Below, piece by piece: positions 46,462-55,518 of a stretch of 64,000 bases of DNA. The notes beneath the pieces were generated by a model. The model was not told the DNA's origin. It made no database searches and saw only the letters and a list, made by a program, of their open reading frames with translations. The position numbers and the translations under genes are program-made. Numbering within the stretch: the first letter of the stretch is position 1; the number at the start of each line of letters is the position of its first letter. This DNA is from Roseiarcus sp963696665 (GTDB lineage: Bacteria > Pseudomonadota > Alphaproteobacteria > Rhizobiales > Beijerinckiaceae). The stretch spans positions 55,948 to 119,947 of the forward strand of contig CAVOLE010000027.1 in the NCBI GenBank assembly GCA_963696665.1, written 5' to 3'.

Positions 46462-47910
46462 TCAACGAAGAAGGCTTGCGACATGCTGAAACCAAACGAC
46501 CAATGACGGCGGCAGCCAGATTCCCGCCATCAGGACGAGTGCGAAATGAGCGCCTATCGGCAGGCTGGACGCCTTGACCGGCGCCACATCGCCGCTCGGC
46601 TTCCCGAAAGCCATGCCATGGAGCCGCAGAAGCAGCGCGCCGAAAGCGATCAGCAGACCGCCGACAAGCGGGATCGCGAGCCACGGGGCGCGCGCGAAGG
46701 TCGAGCTCACGACCAGAAACTCGCTCATGAACATGCCGAAGGGCGGCAATCCAGCGATGGCGAAAACGCCGACGACCAGGGCCCAGCCGAGCATCGGATG
46801 CGTCACGGTCAGGCCTCTGATATCGGCGATCTCCTGCGTGCCCTTGACCTGGGATATATGGCCGACGGTGAAGAAGATCGCCGACTTCGTCAGGCTATGC
46901 ATGATCATGTGCAGAAGGCCGGCGAAATTGGCGAGCGGGCCGCCGATGCCAAAAGCAAAGGCAATGATTTCCATATGCTCGATCGACGAATAAGCGAACA
47001 TTCGTTTGATGTCGCGGCGCCGGTACAGCATGAAGGCGGCGAATACGAGCGAGACGAGACCCAGGATCGCCATGAGCGGACCCGGAGCTATCGCGCCGGA
47101 ATTGCCGTCGAGCAGGAGCTTGAAGCGAAGTACGGCGTATAGCGCAACGTTAAGCAAGAGACCCGACAGAACGGCCGAGATCGGCGTGGGGCCTTCCGCA
47201 TGAGCGTCGGGCAGCCAGGCGTGCAACGGCGCCAGGCCCACTTTGGTGCCGTAGCCCAGCATCAGGAATATGAACGCCAGATTGAGCTGCGCGGGATCGA
47301 ACGCCGAGACATGCGCGATGAGCGTCGTCCACACCATCCCGTCCAGCCCTTCGCCGACGACCGGGCGCGCGGCCATATAGACGAGAATGGTGCCAAACAG
47401 GGCGAGCGCGATGCCGACGCTGCCGAGTATGAAATATTTCCACGCCGCCTCGATCGCCGCTGGCGTGCGATAGATTCCAACCATCAGCACGGTGGTCAGA
47501 GTGGCCATCTCGATCGCCACCCACATCAGGCCGATGTTGTTGGCGACGAGAGCAAGGTTCATTCCGAACAGCAGCAACTGGTACATCGCATGATAGAAGC
47601 GGAGCTGGACGGGCGTGAGCCGCCCGATCTCTAGTTCATGGGCGATATAGCTCGCGCTGAAGACGCTCGTGGTGAAGGCGACAAACGTGTTCAGGACGAT
47701 GAAGACGATGTTGAGATCGTCGACCAGAATGTAGGAGCCTGTCTCCGGCTTTCGAATAGACAGCGACAAAGCCGCAACGAATGTCAGAAGGGCCGAGAGC
47801 ACATTCAGGCGCGCCGACAACCAGTAGCCCGGCGTCAGGGCGAGGATCGCCGCGGTCACGGCGGGAATGGCGAGGATCAGCGCGACCCCGTCCGGGACGA
47901 ATGCGTTTAT
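46462..47910 (-). CDS. HyfF/NuoN-like antiporter-type membrane subunit, apparent ATA start
   Basis: The protein has about 480 residues and 13-14 membrane helices of the Mrp antiporter/NuoL-M-N family. It has IEMATLTTVLMVGIYRTPAAIEAAWKYF, LHAWLPDAHAEGPTPISAVLSGLLLN and HSLTKSAIFFTVGHI with the functional Lys/His. Coding homology begins NAFVPDGVALILAIPAV, upstream of the first GTG (47859). The only codon in the start position is ATA at 47910-47908, overlapping the TAA stop of the preceding gene. An ATG/TGA overlap would become ATA/TAA by one G-to-A change. It probably forms part of the ion-pumping arm. Confidence 0.87.
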   Translation of the reverse strand: MNAFVPDGVALILAIPAVTAAILALTPGYWLSARLNVLSALLTFVAALSLSIRKPETGSYILVDDLNIVFIVLNTFVAFTTSVFSASYIAHELEIGRLTPVQLRFYHAMYQLLLFGMNLALVANNIGLMWVAIEMATLTTVLMVGIYRTPAAIEAAWKYFILGSVGIALALFGTILVYMAARPVVGEGLDGMVWTTLIAHVSAFDPAQLNLAFIFLMLGYGTKVGLAPLHAWLPDAHAEGPTPISAVLSGLLLNVALYAVLRFKLLLDGNSGAIAPGPLMAILGLVSLVFAAFMLYRRRDIKRMFAYSSIEHMEIIAFAFGIGGPLANFAGLLHMIMHSLTKSAIFFTVGHISQVKGTQEIADIRGLTVTHPMLGWALVVGVFAIAGLPPFGMFMSEFLVVSSTFARAPWLAIPLVGGLLIAFGALLLRLHGMAFGKPSGDVAPVKASSLPIGAHFALVLMAGIWLPPSLVVWFQHVASLLR

Positions 47911-48569
47911 CGCCGCGCTCCCTGGAACCGGTCGAGCGCCTGGACATCGATCGTGTCGAAACGCTCACGAATGCGGAACAGGAAGACGCCGATGACAATG
48001 AAGGCGACAAGCACCGAGAAGGCGACCGATATTTCAACTACCAGCGGCATTCCCCTGGCGCCGGTGGCCGCGAGGATCAGTCCGTTCTCCAAGGACATAA
48101 AACCGACGACCTGGCTCACGGCGTTGCGGCGCGTCACCATCATGAGGAGGCCAAGCATCACGACCGAGAGTGCGAAGGCGAGGTCCTCGCGGCCGAGCGG
48201 ATCGGCCTCGGCCGTGACGCGCAACATCACTACCATCGACAGCGCGACAAGCCCCATGCCGAGGATCATGATCGGACCGAGGCTGCCGACGACCTCCACC
48301 TCGCGGTGAATGCCGAGACGAACGATGATCCGATGCAGCGCGATTGGGATGATCATCGCCTTGAAGACGATCGCGATCGCCGCGGTGACATAGAGATGCG
48401 GCGCATCCTGGACATGGGCTTGCCAGGCGACCGACAGCGCCAGAACGACCGCCTGCAGCGCGAACACGTTGAGAAGCGAATAAAGGCGGTTCTGATAGAG
48501 CAGCATGAAGCTGATGAGCACGAGGCCGCCGGCGAGCAAGTGGGCGAAGTCGAAGGCAAGACCTTTCAT
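47907..48569 (-). CDS. HyfE-like membrane subunit
   Basis: The 220-residue protein starts at ATG 48569, overlapping the HyfC-like stop by one base. It has seven membrane helices (AHLLAGGLVLISFMLLYQNRLYSLL, AAIAIVFKAMIIPIALHRII and others) and the NuoK-like element SVVMLGLLMMVTRRNAVSQVVGFMSLENGLILAA with its buried Glu. HyfE proteins combine a NuoK-like part with extra helices and belong to the membrane arm. A longer frame upstream is a shadow of the HyfC-like gene. Confidence 0.9.
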   Translation of the reverse strand: MKGLAFDFAHLLAGGLVLISFMLLYQNRLYSLLNVFALQAVVLALSVAWQAHVQDAPHLYVTAAIAIVFKAMIIPIALHRIIVRLGIHREVEVVGSLGPIMILGMGLVALSMVVMLRVTAEADPLGREDLAFALSVVMLGLLMMVTRRNAVSQVVGFMSLENGLILAATGARGMPLVVEISVAFSVLVAFIVIGVFLFRIRERFDTIDVQALDRFQGARR

Positions 48570-49525
48570 CAGAGGCTCGCCGAAACAAAGCGCAGCAACA
48601 CCGCGAGGAAGCCAAGCATGAGAGCGACTTCGACAAAATCGGGGACGCGAAAGACGCGCATTTTGGCGATGGTTGTCTCGAAGAGGGCGAGCAATAATCC
48701 CACCGCCGCGAGCTTTCCGAAATAGGCGAGGATCCCGATCGCATGGGCGGCGAGGTCCTCGTTCTCGTGAGCGAGCCCCCATGGCGCGAATACGCACGAA
48801 ATCAGGGAAACATAGAGCAAGAGCTTGAGCCAGGACGCCAGTTCGATCAGCGCGAGGTGGCGTCCCGAATATTCCAGCACCATCGCCTCATGCACCATCG
48901 TAAGCTCCAGATGCGTCGCCGGGTTGTCGATGGGAATGCGTCCATTCTCGGCGATTGCGACAATGACGAGCGCGATTAGCGCCATGCCCAGCGACACGCG
49001 CAGACCGACGGCGGGCGACGTCATGAATCCGGCCATGGTCGAGAGCTGCGTCGAGCCGGCCACTAGCGCGAGGGTGAAAACAATCATGATCATCGCCGGC
49101 TCGGCCAGCGTCGCGAACATCGCTTCGCGGCTGGAGCCAATGCCGCCGAAACTTGTCCCAATGTCCATGCCCGCCAGGCCAAGGAAAAACCGGGCGCTGC
49201 CAAGCAGCGCGATGATCGCGATCAGGTCCGCGGACCAGCTGAACAGCAGTCCCGTCGCAAAGGTGGGAACGAGAGCGGCGGCGACCCAGGTCGCGGCGAA
49301 CACGAGATAGGGGACAAAACGGAACAGCCACGAGGCGCTGTCAGCGACCACCGCCTCCTTGCGCGCCAGCCGGACAAGATCGCGGTATGGCTGCAAAAGC
49401 GGCGGACCCTGGCGGCGCAACAGACGCGCCTTGGCTTTGCGCACGAAACCCATCAGCAAGGGCGCCGCCGCCAGAACCAGCAGCATCTGCAAGATCTGCG
49501 TGGACAGATCGCTGATCAGGGCCAT
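48569..49525 (-). CDS. HyfC/NuoH-like membrane subunit
   Basis: The 318-residue protein with eight helices has the NuoH family landmarks: RRQGPPLLQPYRDLVRLARKE, the acidic loop IAENGRIPIDNPATHLELTMVHEAM, and SREAMFATLAEPAM. NuoH/HyfC subunits link the peripheral electron-transfer arm to the membrane arm. The start overlaps the end of the HyfB-like gene by 10 bases. All expected conserved acidic residues that I can place by eye are present, which supports an active coupling module. Confidence 0.92.
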   Translation of the reverse strand: MALISDLSTQILQMLLVLAAAPLLMGFVRKAKARLLRRQGPPLLQPYRDLVRLARKEAVVADSASWLFRFVPYLVFAATWVAAALVPTFATGLLFSWSADLIAIIALLGSARFFLGLAGMDIGTSFGGIGSSREAMFATLAEPAMIMIVFTLALVAGSTQLSTMAGFMTSPAVGLRVSLGMALIALVIVAIAENGRIPIDNPATHLELTMVHEAMVLEYSGRHLALIELASWLKLLLYVSLISCVFAPWGLAHENEDLAAHAIGILAYFGKLAAVGLLLALFETTIAKMRVFRVPDFVEVALMLGFLAVLLRFVSASL

Positions 49526-51525
49526 GACGCCAGAAACAGCAGGAGGGACACCAGCGCGCCGAACACGACGCTGAGATACTGGCGGATGGTGAGAAACTGC
49601 AGACGATTCAGGCGCAGGGCAAGAAACTCGACAGCATGGACGACGGGCAGATAGAAAAATTCCCAGACGAGGTCATGCACCGCGACGCTCTGATGGGCGG
49701 ACCGCATTTCCCCTGGCGCCGGCATGTCGACGCGCTCTGAAGCGCGGAAGGCAAAGGTTCCGAACACGCGTCGGATCGGCTGGGCAAAACTTTCCGCGGT
49801 GTATTGCGTAGCCGGATCGGCGTCGGGAAAGCCGCAATCCCAGGCCGGCGCCCGGCGAAGCTTGTCGGAGGCGATCTGATGGATCGCAAAGGCGGCGAGC
49901 GAGGCGGAGGCCGCGATGAACAGGAACACGAGAAGGCCATTGTAAGAGCTGCGGCTCTCGGCTATCGGCGCGATGGAAAGCCAGGGAATTCCCTCCTGCA
50001 TCGGCATTTGCGCGCCGGTAAGTCCTTGGACGGCGGGCGAAAGCGCATCGATCACGACGGCGGGAAAAATGCCCGCGAGGAGGCAAAGAGCCGCGAGAAT
50101 TCCCATGGCTGAGACCAATATCGAATCGACCTCGCGGGCGGACCGCGCCGACGGGCTCCTTGGACGCCCCAGAAAGGCGATCCCGAACACGCGCACGAAA
50201 CATGCCGCCGCGAGCGCCGCGGCAAGCGCGAGCGTCGCGCCGACCGTCGGCGCCAGAATTTTCAGCGCCCATTGGGGAAGCTGCGGGCTGAGCAGGATTG
50301 ATTGCAGCAGCAGCCAATCCGAAGCGAAACCGTTCAGCGGCGGCAGCGCGGAGATCGCCGCGCTGCCGACAAGGACGAACAGCCCCGTCGCGGGCATTCG
50401 GTTGAGGAGGCCGCCGAGCCGCTCCATGCCGCGCTCTCCCGTCGAGGTCAGAACCGCCCCGGCGCCGAAGAACAGTAGGCTCTTGAAAATCGCGTGGTTG
50501 AGCGCGTGAAATAAAGCCGCCGTCGCCGCCAGCGCCGCGGCTGCGCCGAAGCCGTTGGCCTTGAACGCCAGGGCGAGCCCCAGACCGGCGAAGATGAGGC
50601 CGATATTCTCGATCGTGCTATAGGCGAGAACGCGCTTGAGGTCGTTTTGCATCAACGCATGCAAGACGCCGAGCGCGGCGGTCCCGGCGCCCAGGGCCAT
50701 GACGAGAGCGCCCCACCACCAGGCCGGCGTCCCCAATAGATCGAAGACGATGCGCACAAAGCCATAGACCGCAACCTTGGTCATGACGCCGCTCATCAAC
50801 GCGGACACGTGGCTTGGGGCGGCTGGGTGAGCGAGCGGCAGCCAGACGTGCAGCGGGACAAGGCCAGCCTTCGACCCGGCGCCCACCAACGCAAGGCCAA
50901 GCACGAGAGCGGCGAGGCCCGGCGTCACGCCGTTCGCCCGCATCGTGGCGAAAGCATAGCCGCCGGCGGGCCCCGCGAGCAGACCGAAGGCGAGCAGCAG
51001 GGCCATGATCCCCAGACTCGCCATGACAATATAGACGAAGCCCGCCCGCGTATTGTCCGGCTCATGATGATGCGCCATCACGAGCGCCCAGGAGGCGAGC
51101 GACATGAACTCCCATGACGCCAGGAAAGTGAACGCGTCATTGGCCAGGAGCACGAGGTTCATGGCCGCCAGGAACGCCGGAAAGAACGGCAGCACGCGCT
51201 GCGGCTCGCGCTCGTGACGTCCGTAGCCGACGCCGTAAAGGCTGGCCGCCGCGGCGCCGAGGTTGACCACGACAAGAAAAAACGCCGACAGGGCGTCAAG
51301 CCGAAAATTGGCGCCGACCCAGGGCAGGCCGACCGGCAGGACAATGGACGCCGGAGACGCTTTGCCGACCACATGGACGAACGCGCCGGCGAGCAACGCA
51401 AGCGAAAGGACAAGGGCGCCGCCATAGACGATCGGCGTTGCAGCCGGGCGGCGGCGCAACAGAACCGCAACGACAGCCAGGACAAGCAGAGCCGCGTCGC
51501 ACAGCAAAAAAAGTGCGACCGGCAT
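49516..51525 (-). CDS. HyfB/NuoL-like antiporter-type membrane subunit
   Basis: The 669-residue protein has about 16 membrane helices. It has the antiporter-type core WEFMSLASWALVMAHH, HVWLPLAHPAAPSHVSALMSGVMTKVAVYGFVRI, RVLAYSTIENIGLIFAGLG and LNHAIFKSLLFFGAGAVL. It is the large proton-channel subunit of group 4 hydrogenase-like complexes. Together with the HyfF-like subunit it gives two antiporter modules. The gene begins one base into the stop of the XRE regulator gene. Confidence 0.92.
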   Translation of the reverse strand: MPVALFLLCDAALLVLAVVAVLLRRRPAATPIVYGGALVLSLALLAGAFVHVVGKASPASIVLPVGLPWVGANFRLDALSAFFLVVVNLGAAAASLYGVGYGRHEREPQRVLPFFPAFLAAMNLVLLANDAFTFLASWEFMSLASWALVMAHHHEPDNTRAGFVYIVMASLGIMALLLAFGLLAGPAGGYAFATMRANGVTPGLAALVLGLALVGAGSKAGLVPLHVWLPLAHPAAPSHVSALMSGVMTKVAVYGFVRIVFDLLGTPAWWWGALVMALGAGTAALGVLHALMQNDLKRVLAYSTIENIGLIFAGLGLALAFKANGFGAAAALAATAALFHALNHAIFKSLLFFGAGAVLTSTGERGMERLGGLLNRMPATGLFVLVGSAAISALPPLNGFASDWLLLQSILLSPQLPQWALKILAPTVGATLALAAALAAACFVRVFGIAFLGRPRSPSARSAREVDSILVSAMGILAALCLLAGIFPAVVIDALSPAVQGLTGAQMPMQEGIPWLSIAPIAESRSSYNGLLVFLFIAASASLAAFAIHQIASDKLRRAPAWDCGFPDADPATQYTAESFAQPIRRVFGTFAFRASERVDMPAPGEMRSAHQSVAVHDLVWEFFYLPVVHAVEFLALRLNRLQFLTIRQYLSVVFGALVSLLLFLASWP

Positions 51526-51830
51526 CAGGAGTCGCCTTTAAGGCCAGCGCTCCCGCGCGAGACCACAGGAGGCGCGACGGCGGTCGCATTTCTGAGGCGC
51601 ACGCCCCTCCCGCCTCCGGGACTGGAGGCGCCTTCGCCAATTAATTCGACGCCAGCATTCTCGAGCGCGCTGACCAGCTTGGTCAGCGAGTCGACATTAC
51701 CGCGTATGACCCCGTCGCTGGCCTCCATGCGCTGGATTGTGGGCACGGACAGGCCCGCGACTTCCGCCAAAGCTCGCTGATCGAGCGAAGCCAAAGCGCG
51801 CGCCGCTCGCAATTGTGCAGCAGTTATCAT
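51525..51830 (-). CDS. XRE-family transcriptional regulator, first gene of the hyf-like operon
   Basis: The 101-residue protein starts at ATG 51830 (MITAAQLRAARALASLDQRALAEVAGLSVPTIQRMEAS). This is a helix-turn-helix of the short Hyphomicrobiales type that continues GVELIGE and GVRLR, as in many stand-alone XRE regulators. Its stop overlaps the ATG of the HyfB-like gene, so it is co-translated with the operon and is likely its regulator. Which signal it senses is unknown. The frame upstream of 51830 is low in GC and lacks domain features. Confidence 0.85.
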   Translation of the reverse strand: MITAAQLRAARALASLDQRALAEVAGLSVPTIQRMEASDGVIRGNVDSLTKLVSALENAGVELIGEGASSPGGGRGVRLRNATAVAPPVVSRGSAGLKGDS

Positions 51831-52261
51831 CGGTGAACCATCGCTCCTGATATTGGAGCATGAACGACTCATGTCTAATACATGCATTCTTGGAGTTCAA
51901 CGGGTTTTCGTGCAAATTCGCGCCGCCGCCGAGGCGCCTTTGCAAAACGGGCCGAATTTTCAAGTCGAGAGCAAGCTGGTTGTCCGCGTCGTGGCCGCCT
52001 AAGGATCCCGAGCATGGCCCGAAGCGCGACATCGCTCATTTAGGCGAGGCGGGTGGTCAGCCTGGAGCCGACGACCAAAGGGTTTTGCCCGAGATCGTGC
52101 GACGTGACCGTGCCAAAAACGGCAAGCGCGCAACCCAGCTCGAAGCTACGCTCCGCGCCAATGCGGAACTCCGCGTTCGTGCCGAGATGCCGATTGCCGC
52201 CGACATCGCGCCGAAGTCCGACAGATCGGGCATCATCAACGAACTGATTGTCCTCTTCGAC
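51831..52261. other. Intergenic region upstream of the XRE-hyf operon
   Basis: The 431 bp contain the operon promoter. The AT-richer stretch near 51850-51900 (TAATACATGCATTC) is the best candidate, but I cannot define boxes. Open frames on both strands here (for instance one joined to the PEP-CTERM remnant) show no recognised family. I see no further gene. Confidence 0.35.
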
Positions 52262-52577
52262 GATGAGCATCTCCGCCCAGGTCGAGGGTTCCGGGACGCC
52301 GGAGCCAAGACTGAATTCGAACGCGTTGTCAGTCGAGGAGAACGTCACCTGCGTGAAGGCGGCAAGACTGGTGATCGTCACCAACTGGTTGTCAAGAGGG
52401 TTGTCCTGATCGCCTCTTCCCAGAGCTCCGAGCGCCACTAAATCCGCGGCGCTCAAGCTATAGCCGTCAATGGTGACGGCGACGGAGTTCACGTTGCCAC
52501 TGCTGGCGCGTCCAGGAATGCTGGCGTCGACTCGCACGGCCGTTGGGTGCAAAACGGTTGCAAGCCGAACAACGGCG
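52262..52577 (-). pseudogene. Truncated PEP-CTERM protein gene
   Basis: The frame encodes a beta-rich exported-type segment (NVNSVAVTIDGYSLSAADLVALGALG ... STDNAFEFSLGSG) ending in VPEPSTWAEMLI, the exact start of a PEP-CTERM anchor. After MLI the frame runs into unrelated sequence with no hydrophobic helix or basic tail, and upstream it is stopped by TAA with no start or signal peptide. Both ends are therefore lost. It is the third PEP-CTERM gene trace in the window, and the only broken one. Confidence 0.65.
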
Positions 52578-52618
52578 ATGGAAGATTAGAGGCTGAAACA
52601 GGACGGTCTGGGGGCGAC

Positions 52619-53461
52619 ATGGCGAAGAGGCCCAAAGCGACGGATCTGACCGTGGCCAGGATGGACCGAGGCGACAAACGGGTCATCGGTCAGCAAGTTG
52701 TCACTCGGATCCTCGAGTTAGTTCGAACCGGCAGCTTGCGCGCGGGCGACCGCCTGCCGCCCGAGCGCGAACTCATAAAGATTTTCGGCATCAGCAGGCC
52801 GAGCCTGCGGGAGGCGTTGCGCGCCTTGTCCATGCTAGGCGTGGTTCAGTCGCTTCACGGCGGCGGCGCCTATGTTAGCGATCTCGATGCGCGGACGCTG
52901 CTTGCGCCTCTCGACTTCTATCTCTCCCTGACCAAGGCTAATTTTGCCGACGCGTTCGATAGCCGGCGGGTTATCGAGATCGAGATCGCGCGCAGGGCGG
53001 CGGCGAAGGCGACGCCCGCAGATATTGAGGATCTGCACGATATCATCGAAGCGCACGAGGCGGTCCAGGAGGATTTTGTCGGATTTCGGATTCTTGACAC
53101 CCGCTTCCACGAGAGGCTTTCGCTTGTCGCGGGCAACGCCGTGCTTCAGCGTATAGCCTATGGGCTTTACAATCTCGGGCTCGACTGCCAGAATTTTGAC
53201 CGGCGAGCGCGAAATGAGCCAGGACTGATCGCCCAGAGCACGGCGGACCACGCGAAAATCGCCGCAGGGATCACCGCCCACGATCCCGATCGCGCCGCTG
53301 AGGCGATGTCTCAGCACATCCGCAATATCGAAGTCAGCACGCAGCGCATTCTCGCGGGCCAGGGAGCGCCGGGCGCATTCGGCGGATCGCAACGGCCGCA
53401 GGCGGCGATGACCCTCGCCGCTCGCAAGCCTACGACGACGCGCCGTCGCTCGCGGGCCTGA
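52619..53461 (+). CDS. FCD-type GntR-family regulator (FadR-like)
   Basis: The 280-residue protein has an N-terminal winged helix: VTRILELVRTGSLRAGDRLPPERELIKIFGISRPSLREALRALSMLGVVQSLHGGGAYV. A C-terminal FCD helical domain follows, with metal/ligand residues in FHERLSLVAGNAVLQRI and HAKIAAGI. Such regulators respond to sugar acids or other carboxylates. The gene stands at the head of the inositol/sugar locus, convergent with the dehydrogenase gene and overlapping it by 32 bp at the 3' ends. It probably controls the transporter and iol genes. The start ATG 52619 is set by homology. Confidence 0.9.
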   Translation: MAKRPKATDLTVARMDRGDKRVIGQQVVTRILELVRTGSLRAGDRLPPERELIKIFGISRPSLREALRALSMLGVVQSLHGGGAYVSDLDARTLLAPLDFYLSLTKANFADAFDSRRVIEIEIARRAAAKATPADIEDLHDIIEAHEAVQEDFVGFRILDTRFHERLSLVAGNAVLQRIAYGLYNLGLDCQNFDRRARNEPGLIAQSTADHAKIAAGITAHDPDRAAEAMSQHIRNIEVSTQRILAGQGAPGAFGGSQRPQAAMTLAARKPTTTRRRSRA

Positions 53462-54353
53462 GATCGATATCGTTCGCTCTCGCGACCGCGCGCGGCAATT
53501 CGGGCAACATGGCCTCGCCGAAACCGTCCGCGACCGCCTCGGCGTAAAGGTCGCGCACGCCGCTCGCCAAGCGTCCATGAAGGCGAACCGATCGCGAAAA
53601 TTGAACGACGTCGGAAATCGTGCGCAAGGCGTCGTCGAGCGCATAAGGATGGCTTTGGCGATCGCCGGACATGACCCAGCCTATGAACGTATCATAGAAC
53701 GCGCAGTGCATGCGGCTTGAACGCACGAGGTCGTCGAACAATGCAGCGGACAGCCCAGCTTTGATGGCGAGCGCGAGCGCCTCCGAGTAGAGCGCGGCGT
53801 AGCCTAGTGAAATGAAGTTGTTGACCAGTTTCAGGCGATGGCCGCCTCCAAGCGCGCCTACGTGTTGGATGGTCGTCGCGAACGCGGCAAGGACAGGTCG
53901 GATTCGCTCAAGCGTCGAAACGTCGGCGCCGACCATGGTCGAGAGCGCGCCCTTCCAAGCCTCGTGAGGCGAGCGCCCGAGCGGGGCGTCGACAAAGACC
54001 AGCCCACGCGGCGCGTATTCGGCGGCAAGGCGCAGCAAAGTGGCAGGGTCGGAGGTCGTGCAGTCGACCACGGTAAGGCCGGGCCGGGCGCCGGCCACGA
54101 GTTCGTCGTCGTCCGCCACCAGGTCCTCGACTTCCTTCGCCCCGGGAACGCACAGAAGGACGACGTCGCAAGAGGCCGCCATGATCTTGGGAGTGGGAAC
54201 CTCCTGCGCGCCGCGGCCGACGAGGTCATCCACCGCTTTGCGGCTTCTGTGAGCCATCACCTGCAGCGAAAAGCCGTGCTTGAGGATGCTGACGGCCATG
54301 CCGTGGCCCATGTAGCCAAGGCCGATAAAGCCGACACGAAGCGCATTCGTCAT
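53430..54353 (-). CDS. Beta-hydroxyacid dehydrogenase (HIBADH/GarR family)
   Basis: The 307-residue enzyme has the Rossmann motif GFIGLGYMGHGMA at the N-terminus. It also has FVDAPLGRSPHEAWKGALSTMVGAD, the usual substrate loop with one unusual residue pattern, and the catalytic GGGHRLKLVNNFI with the active Lys. It oxidises or reduces 3-hydroxyacids such as 2-hydroxy-3-oxopropionate or hydroxyisobutyrate with NAD(P). It is the last gene of the transporter operon (49 bp after the permease) and is intact. The frame upstream of ATG 54353 has no homology and is left out. Confidence 0.9.
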   Translation of the reverse strand: MTNALRVGFIGLGYMGHGMAVSILKHGFSLQVMAHRSRKAVDDLVGRGAQEVPTPKIMAASCDVVLLCVPGAKEVEDLVADDDELVAGARPGLTVVDCTTSDPATLLRLAAEYAPRGLVFVDAPLGRSPHEAWKGALSTMVGADVSTLERIRPVLAAFATTIQHVGALGGGHRLKLVNNFISLGYAALYSEALALAIKAGLSAALFDDLVRSSRMHCAFYDTFIGWVMSGDRQSHPYALDDALRTISDVVQFSRSVRLHGRLASGVRDLYAEAVADGFGEAMLPELPRAVARANDIDLRPASDGASS

Positions 54354-54402
54354 GCGGGCCGCTCGGGCGCATACAAGCGACCGTCGAAGGGAACTGGCAT
54401 CA

Positions 54403-55518
54403 TCACGAATCCTCTCGTTCTCGGTCGAGCGGCAGACCAGGAATGACTTTCGACCGGGAGCGACGGATCTCGGCAAGCAGACCGGGTATGCCCGCAAAGC
54501 GTTTAACCGCCATGACAAGCAAGAGGATCAATCCCCATGATGCGAGCGCCAAATGAGGACTGACGTTCATCAGATTGAAGCCGCTGGCGACGACCTGCAG
54601 AATGCAAAGCGCGACAAACAAACCGCCGACCTCGCCGAAGCCACCGTAGGGATCGACGCCGCCCAGGATCGCTGCAAGGATTGTGATCAGCAGGTACGAT
54701 TGGGCAATGTCGGCGCCCGCCGAATTGAAGCGGGCCCTCATGATGATTGCGGCGAGCCAGCACAGGACGCTCGAGAGGAGATAGACCCACACCTGCACGC
54801 GGCGCGTGTCGACGCCTGAGTAACGGGTGGCTTCCAGATTCGAGCCGATCATATGGATGCGGACGCCGAGTTCGGTCCGCGTCAGCAGAACGTGCGCGGC
54901 TACGGCGACGATAGCGAAGACGACGAAGGAAAGCGGGAGCCCCGCAATCGTCTTGTTGGAGATGACGATCAAGGCGTCGGGAAAGCCGGACAGAGTCCGG
55001 CCGCGAGTGAAATAGATGCTTAGGCCGTGGAGCAGGGTCATGGTTCCGAGCGTGACCAGGATCGGGTGGATGCCGATCACGGCCACGATCAGTCCGGTGA
55101 TCACGCCAACGCAAATACAGCTCAAGAGTCCGGCGGCGAGGGCGCCGAAGAGCCAGAAAGCAAGAGTCACCCCTTCCGCGTGCGCCGGCATCACGGCGGT
55201 CAGAATCCACGCCATCAGCAAGCTCGCCTGATTTGCCGTGGCTATGATCGCCAGATTGATGCCGCCCGATATCAGCGGGAGCGCCATGGCGAGCGGCAGC
55301 AGCCCGAGCTCAGGGATCTGAAACATCATTGCTTGAAGCGTCGTCGCGCGCGGAAAGGTCGCGGGCATGAAGAACGAGAAGGTCGCGAAAAGCAGAACGA
55401 GCAGCGCAATGAGGCCGACGATGCTGGTCGAGCCTCCCCGCAGGATCGTGATCAGTTGATCGAGCTGGCTCGTCCTTCGACCGCCGGCCTCGACAAAACG
55501 GCGAGGAGCGGCGCGCAT
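54403..55518 (-). CDS. Sugar ABC transporter permease (RbsC type), second subunit
   Basis: The 371-residue protein with about ten membrane helices starts at ATG 55518, overlapping the previous permease stop by four bases (ATGA). It has ALPLISGGINLAIIATANQASLLMAWI, GVITGLIVAVIGIHPILVTLGTMTLLHGLSIYFTRGRTLSG and RIHMIGSNLEATRYSGVDTRRVQVWVY. It forms the channel of a ribose/inositol-type importer with the neighbouring permease. The frame is intact, unlike the ATPase and binding protein of the same operon. Confidence 0.9.
   Translation of the reverse strand: MRAAPRRFVEAGGRRTSQLDQLITILRGGSTSIVGLIALLVLLFATFSFFMPATFPRATTLQAMMFQIPELGLLPLAMALPLISGGINLAIIATANQASLLMAWILTAVMPAHAEGVTLAFWLFGALAAGLLSCICVGVITGLIVAVIGIHPILVTLGTMTLLHGLSIYFTRGRTLSGFPDALIVISNKTIAGLPLSFVVFAIVAVAAHVLLTRTELGVRIHMIGSNLEATRYSGVDTRRVQVWVYLLSSVLCWLAAIIMRARFNSAGADIAQSYLLITILAAILGGVDPYGGFGEVGGLFVALCILQVVASGFNLMNVSPHLALASWGLILLLVMAVKRFAGIPGLLAEIRRSRSKVIPGLPLDREREDS

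Noticed and set aside
51860..52441. 193-codon + strand frame before the GntR gene
   Set aside because: It runs antisense to the PEP-CTERM remnant and has no recognisable domain or ribosome site.
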